Shown here: positions 5,160-7,252 of the stretch, one piece after another | Layout: every line of letters starts with the position of its first letter | Position numbering within the stretch: position 1 is the stretch's first letter | DNA from: Gammaproteobacteria bacterium | GTDB taxonomy: Bacteria; Pseudomonadota; Gammaproteobacteria; Porifericomitales; Porifericomitaceae | Assembly: GCA_028817255.1 (NCBI GenBank) | Contig: JAPPQA010000089.1 | Location: forward strand, 1 to 7,252 | DNA: 7,252 nt | Reading direction: 5' to 3' | Notes under the pieces: model-generated | What the model saw: only the letters and a program-made list of their open reading frames with translations | The model's database searches: none | Told to the model about the DNA's origin: nothing | Made by a program: the position numbers and the translations under genes

Positions 5160-6935
5160 ATGCGCGCCTCCCGGTTGCTTTTGGCTACCCTGCGGGAGCC
5201 GCCCGCCGAGGCGGAGACCGCCAGCCACAGGCTGTTGATGCGGGCAGGGATGATCCGGCAACTGGCCGCCGGCATCTACACCTGGCTGCCCCTGGGCTGG
5301 CGGGTGCTGAAGAAGATCGAGGGCATCGTCCGCGCGGAGATGGACCGCATCGGTTGCCAGGAAATCCTCATGCCGGGGGTGCAGCCGGCCGAGTTGTGGC
5401 GGGAGTCCGGGCGCTGGGAGGAATACGGCCCGGAGTTGCTGCGCTTTCAGGACCGGCACTCCCGGGACTTCTGCCTGGGCCCCACCCACGAGGAAGTGGT
5501 CACCGACCTCGCGCGCCGGGAGCTCCGCAGTTACAAGCGGCTGCCGCTGGTTCTCTACCAGATACAGACCAAGTTCCGGGACGAGGTGCGCCCGCGCTTC
5601 GGCATCTTGCGGGGGCGGGAATTTTTGATGAAGGACGCCTATTCCTTCCACCTGGACGAAGACAGCCTGGACCGGACCTACGCCCGGATGCGGGAAAGCT
5701 ACGGCCGCATCCTCGACCGCCTGGGCATGGAATACCGGGTGGTGGCGGCCGACAGCGGCAACATCGGCGGCGCGCTCTCCCACGAGTTCCATGTGCTCGT
5801 TCGTTCCGGCGAAGACCGGGTCGCGTTCAGCGACGGCGGCGATTACGCGGCGAATGTCGAGCTGGTCGCGGCCCCGGCGCCCGCCGGCGACCGTCCTCCC
5901 CCCGGCGAGGACAAGAGGGCGGTGGAAACCCCGGGTTGCCGCACGATTGCCGAAGTCTCGCGGCACCTGGGCTTGCCGCCGGAGCGCTGCCTGAAGACCC
6001 TGGTCGTCAAGGGCGCGGGGGACGGCCTGCTCGCCCTGATCCTGCGCGGCGACCACGAACTCAATCGCCTCAAGGCGGAGCGCTGCCCCGGCGCCGCCTC
6101 CCCGCTGCGTTTTGCCACGGCAGAGGAGATTCGCGCCGCCACCGGCTGTATGCCCGGTTCCCTGGGGCCGGCGGGCCTGGCGTTGCCCCTGCTCGCCGAC
6201 CGCGAGGCCGCCGTTGTCGCCGACTTCGCCTGCGGCGCCAACCGCGAGGGCGCGCATTTCGTCGGCGTCAACTGGGGGCGGGATCTGCCCGCGCCCGAAA
6301 CCGCGGATCTGCGCAACGTGGTGGACGGCGACGCCAGCCCCCAGGGCGGCGGCCGGCTGCGGGTCTCGCCAAGCATGGAGGTGGGGCATATCTTCAAATT
6401 GGGCGACAAATACAGCGCCGCCATGAACGCGGTTTGCCTCAACCGGGAGGGCAAGGCCCAGCCGCTGGTCATGGGATGCTACGGCATGGGAGTGTCCCGG
6501 CTGGTGGCGGCCGTCGTCGAACAGCACCACGACGAGGCCGGCATCGTCTGGCCGGTCTCGGTCGCTCCCTGCGCGCTGGTTCTGATCCCGATCCACATGC
6601 ACCGCTCGCGGCGCCTGCAACGGGCGGTGGAGGGCCTTTACCGGGAATTGCTGGCCCTGGGGATCGACGTCCTGCTCGACGACCGGCGCGAACGGCCCGG
6701 CGTGATGTACCGCGATGCGGAATTGATCGGCATCCCGCACTGGCTGGTGCTGGGCGACAGCGGCCTGGACCGCGAGCGGATCGAGTACCGCCGCCGCGGC
6801 CGACCCGGCACCCGCGAGTTGCCGCTGGCCGAGGCGGCGGAGTTCTGCAAGCGGCAACTGGCTGTCCCGCGGGCCGCGCCGGTCCCGGAAGAGGCCGAAG
6901 CCGCGCCGCCCCCCCAGCCCGGCGGCGATACCTAG
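5160..6935 (+). CDS. proS: Prolyl-tRNA synthetase, bacterial type with editing domain
   Basis: Class II aminoacyl-tRNA synthetase that charges tRNA-Pro in the cytosol. The 591 residues closely follow E. coli ProRS (572). The catalytic core holds LMRAGMIRQLAAGIYTWLP (26-44), GPTHEE (107-112), motif 2 TKFRDEVRPRFGILRGREF (137-155) and motif 3 around YGMGVSRLVAAVVEQ (441-455). An inserted YbaK-like editing domain, which hydrolyses Ala-tRNA-Pro, spans about 225-405. Lys279 and His366 stand where I recall the E. coli editing residues K279 and H369. The anticodon-binding domain follows from about 470 (VLLDDRRERPGVMYRDAELIGIPH). Compared with E. coli there is an extra tail of about 22 residues, rich in Pro, Ala and Glu. 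The ATG at 5160 gives the family N-terminus (MRASRLLLATLREPPAEAE); no good Shine-Dalgarno sequence is seen. It is divergent from ilvB and appears to be transcribed alone. Confidence 0.98.
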   Translation: MRASRLLLATLREPPAEAETASHRLLMRAGMIRQLAAGIYTWLPLGWRVLKKIEGIVRAEMDRIGCQEILMPGVQPAELWRESGRWEEYGPELLRFQDRHSRDFCLGPTHEEVVTDLARRELRSYKRLPLVLYQIQTKFRDEVRPRFGILRGREFLMKDAYSFHLDEDSLDRTYARMRESYGRILDRLGMEYRVVAADSGNIGGALSHEFHVLVRSGEDRVAFSDGGDYAANVELVAAPAPAGDRPPPGEDKRAVETPGCRTIAEVSRHLGLPPERCLKTLVVKGAGDGLLALILRGDHELNRLKAERCPGAASPLRFATAEEIRAATGCMPGSLGPAGLALPLLADREAAVVADFACGANREGAHFVGVNWGRDLPAPETADLRNVVDGDASPQGGGRLRVSPSMEVGHIFKLGDKYSAAMNAVCLNREGKAQPLVMGCYGMGVSRLVAAVVEQHHDEAGIVWPVSVAPCALVLIPIHMHRSRRLQRAVEGLYRELLALGIDVLLDDRRERPGVMYRDAELIGIPHWLVLGDSGLDRERIEYRRRGRPGTRELPLAEAAEFCKRQLAVPRAAPVPEEAEAAPPPQPGGDT

Positions 6936-7001
6936 CCCGGATATTGCGCCAGCGCCGGTTTGCCGCCGGAAATGTCGCGGTCTGGGACGGCGGACGGGGA
7001 G

Positions 7002-7066
7002 GCGGGCGCGCTACGGCGCCCGCAAGCCGTTCCGCAATCGAAGGCAAGCGAAGCGGCTCTCTTATT
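7002..7066 (+). terminator. Possible transcription end of proS: two consecutive hairpins
   Basis: First hairpin: GCGGGCGC (7002-7009) pairs perfectly with GCGCCCGC (7016-7023) around a 6-nt loop. Second hairpin: AGCCGTTCCGC (7025-7035) pairs with GCGAAGCGGCT (7048-7058) over 10 of 11 positions, counting one G-U, around a 12-nt loop, and CTCTTATT follows. The downstream sequence is T-rich but has no clean T-run, so this is a weak intrinsic terminator at best, 65-125 nt after the stop. Confidence 0.35.
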
Positions 7067-7092
7067 CCGCTATTCCCTCATTTTTCCCATCG

Positions 7093-7117
7093 CTCCCCCC
7101 TTTACATCAGGGGGGAG
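7093..7117. repeat. Perfect 8-bp inverted repeat with C6/G6 arms
   Basis: CTCCCCCC (7093-7100) and GGGGGGAG (7110-7117) are perfectly complementary around a 9-nt loop. No T-run follows on either strand. It could be a terminator stem, a protein-binding site or the edge of a small repeat. Confidence 0.55.
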
Positions 7118-7202
7118 TGATGCATATGAAACAGGCTGTGTAAAAACTCCGAAAATCCAGAACCGCCCGAAAAACTACCCACTGGCACGGCAAATATCCG
7201 CC

Positions 7203-7246
7203 ATTCCCGCGCAGAGCCTGCCCCTGGCTTGAACAGGGGCGGGAAT
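7203..7246. repeat. REP-like dispersed palindromic repeat
   Basis: The outer arms ATTCCCGC (7203-7210) and GCGGGAAT (7239-7246) are perfect complements. Inside them a second hairpin is formed by GCCCCTG (7220-7226) and CAGGGGC (7234-7240), extended to 10 bp with one G-U. The words CATTCCCGCG and GCGGGAATCCAG are, from memory, the edges of a common intergenic repeat in many proteobacteria; here the centre is longer than in the form I know. The two stems share G7239-C7240 and so compete. It may continue past the right edge. Confidence 0.5.
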
Positions 7247-7252
7247 CCAGCG

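Larger units (their letters stand above)
6936..7252. other. Non-coding region downstream of proS
   Basis: 317 nt with no convincing gene on either strand. Reading frames here are extensions of proS shadow frames or start without family resemblance. A 7-codon frame at 7120-7143 (starts ATG CAT ATG, ends TAA) follows a GGGGGAG sequence but is too short to support. GC content falls after about 7060, and the region carries four inverted repeats, described separately where they are distinct. The right end may be the edge of a dispersed repeat. Confidence 0.7.

Noticed and set aside
5079..6857. 592-codon minus-strand open frame antisense to proS
   Set aside because: Shadow of proS in high-GC sequence, with no recognisable domain.
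6960..7232. 90-codon plus-strand frame after proS
   Set aside because: No ribosome binding site or family resemblance; it crosses two inverted repeats and looks like non-coding sequence.

Overview
The window looks like a piece of a high-GC proteobacterial chromosome. Protein sequence similarity recalled from E. coli points to the gamma/beta-proteobacteria; I cannot name a genus. Nothing in it looks like phage, plasmid or CRISPR. Almost every base from 1 to 6935 is explained by six genes: five on the minus strand and one on the plus strand.

Minus strand, read right to left from about 5010, is a tightly packed operon: ilvB (acetolactate synthase large subunit, 3174-4919), ilvH (small regulatory subunit, 2665-3150), ilvC (ketol-acid reductoisomerase, 1427-2443), a psd-like gene (750-1415) and pssA (phosphatidylserine synthase, 1-709, running off the left edge). 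The first three proteins carry out the first two common steps of valine, isoleucine and leucine synthesis. The last two belong by family to phosphatidylethanolamine synthesis. Spacers are 23, 221, 11 and 40 nt. From memory, this ilv-psd-pss order, usually followed by leuA, occurs in several beta- and gammaproteobacteria, so leuA may lie just beyond the left edge.

Plus strand: proS (bacterial-type prolyl-tRNA synthetase with an editing domain, 5160-6935) is transcribed divergently from ilvB. The 240-nt region between them holds a perfect TATAAT box for proS and a candidate TTGACC/TACCGT promoter for the ilv operon. Positions 6936-7252 are non-coding and rich in inverted repeats, including a REP-like element at the right edge.

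The most interesting observation is in the psd-like gene. It is a full-length, uninterrupted reading frame that aligns without gaps around the known active-site motifs, yet all three residues of the Asp-His-Ser self-cleavage triad are replaced (Gln69, Phe100, Gly178). It should therefore be unable to form its pyruvoyl cofactor and looks like a pseudoenzyme kept next to a PssA whose signature is intact. A second point of interest is a degenerate tandem array with an 11-12 bp period in the ilvH-ilvC spacer, beside a hairpin directly upstream of the ilvC ribosome binding site.
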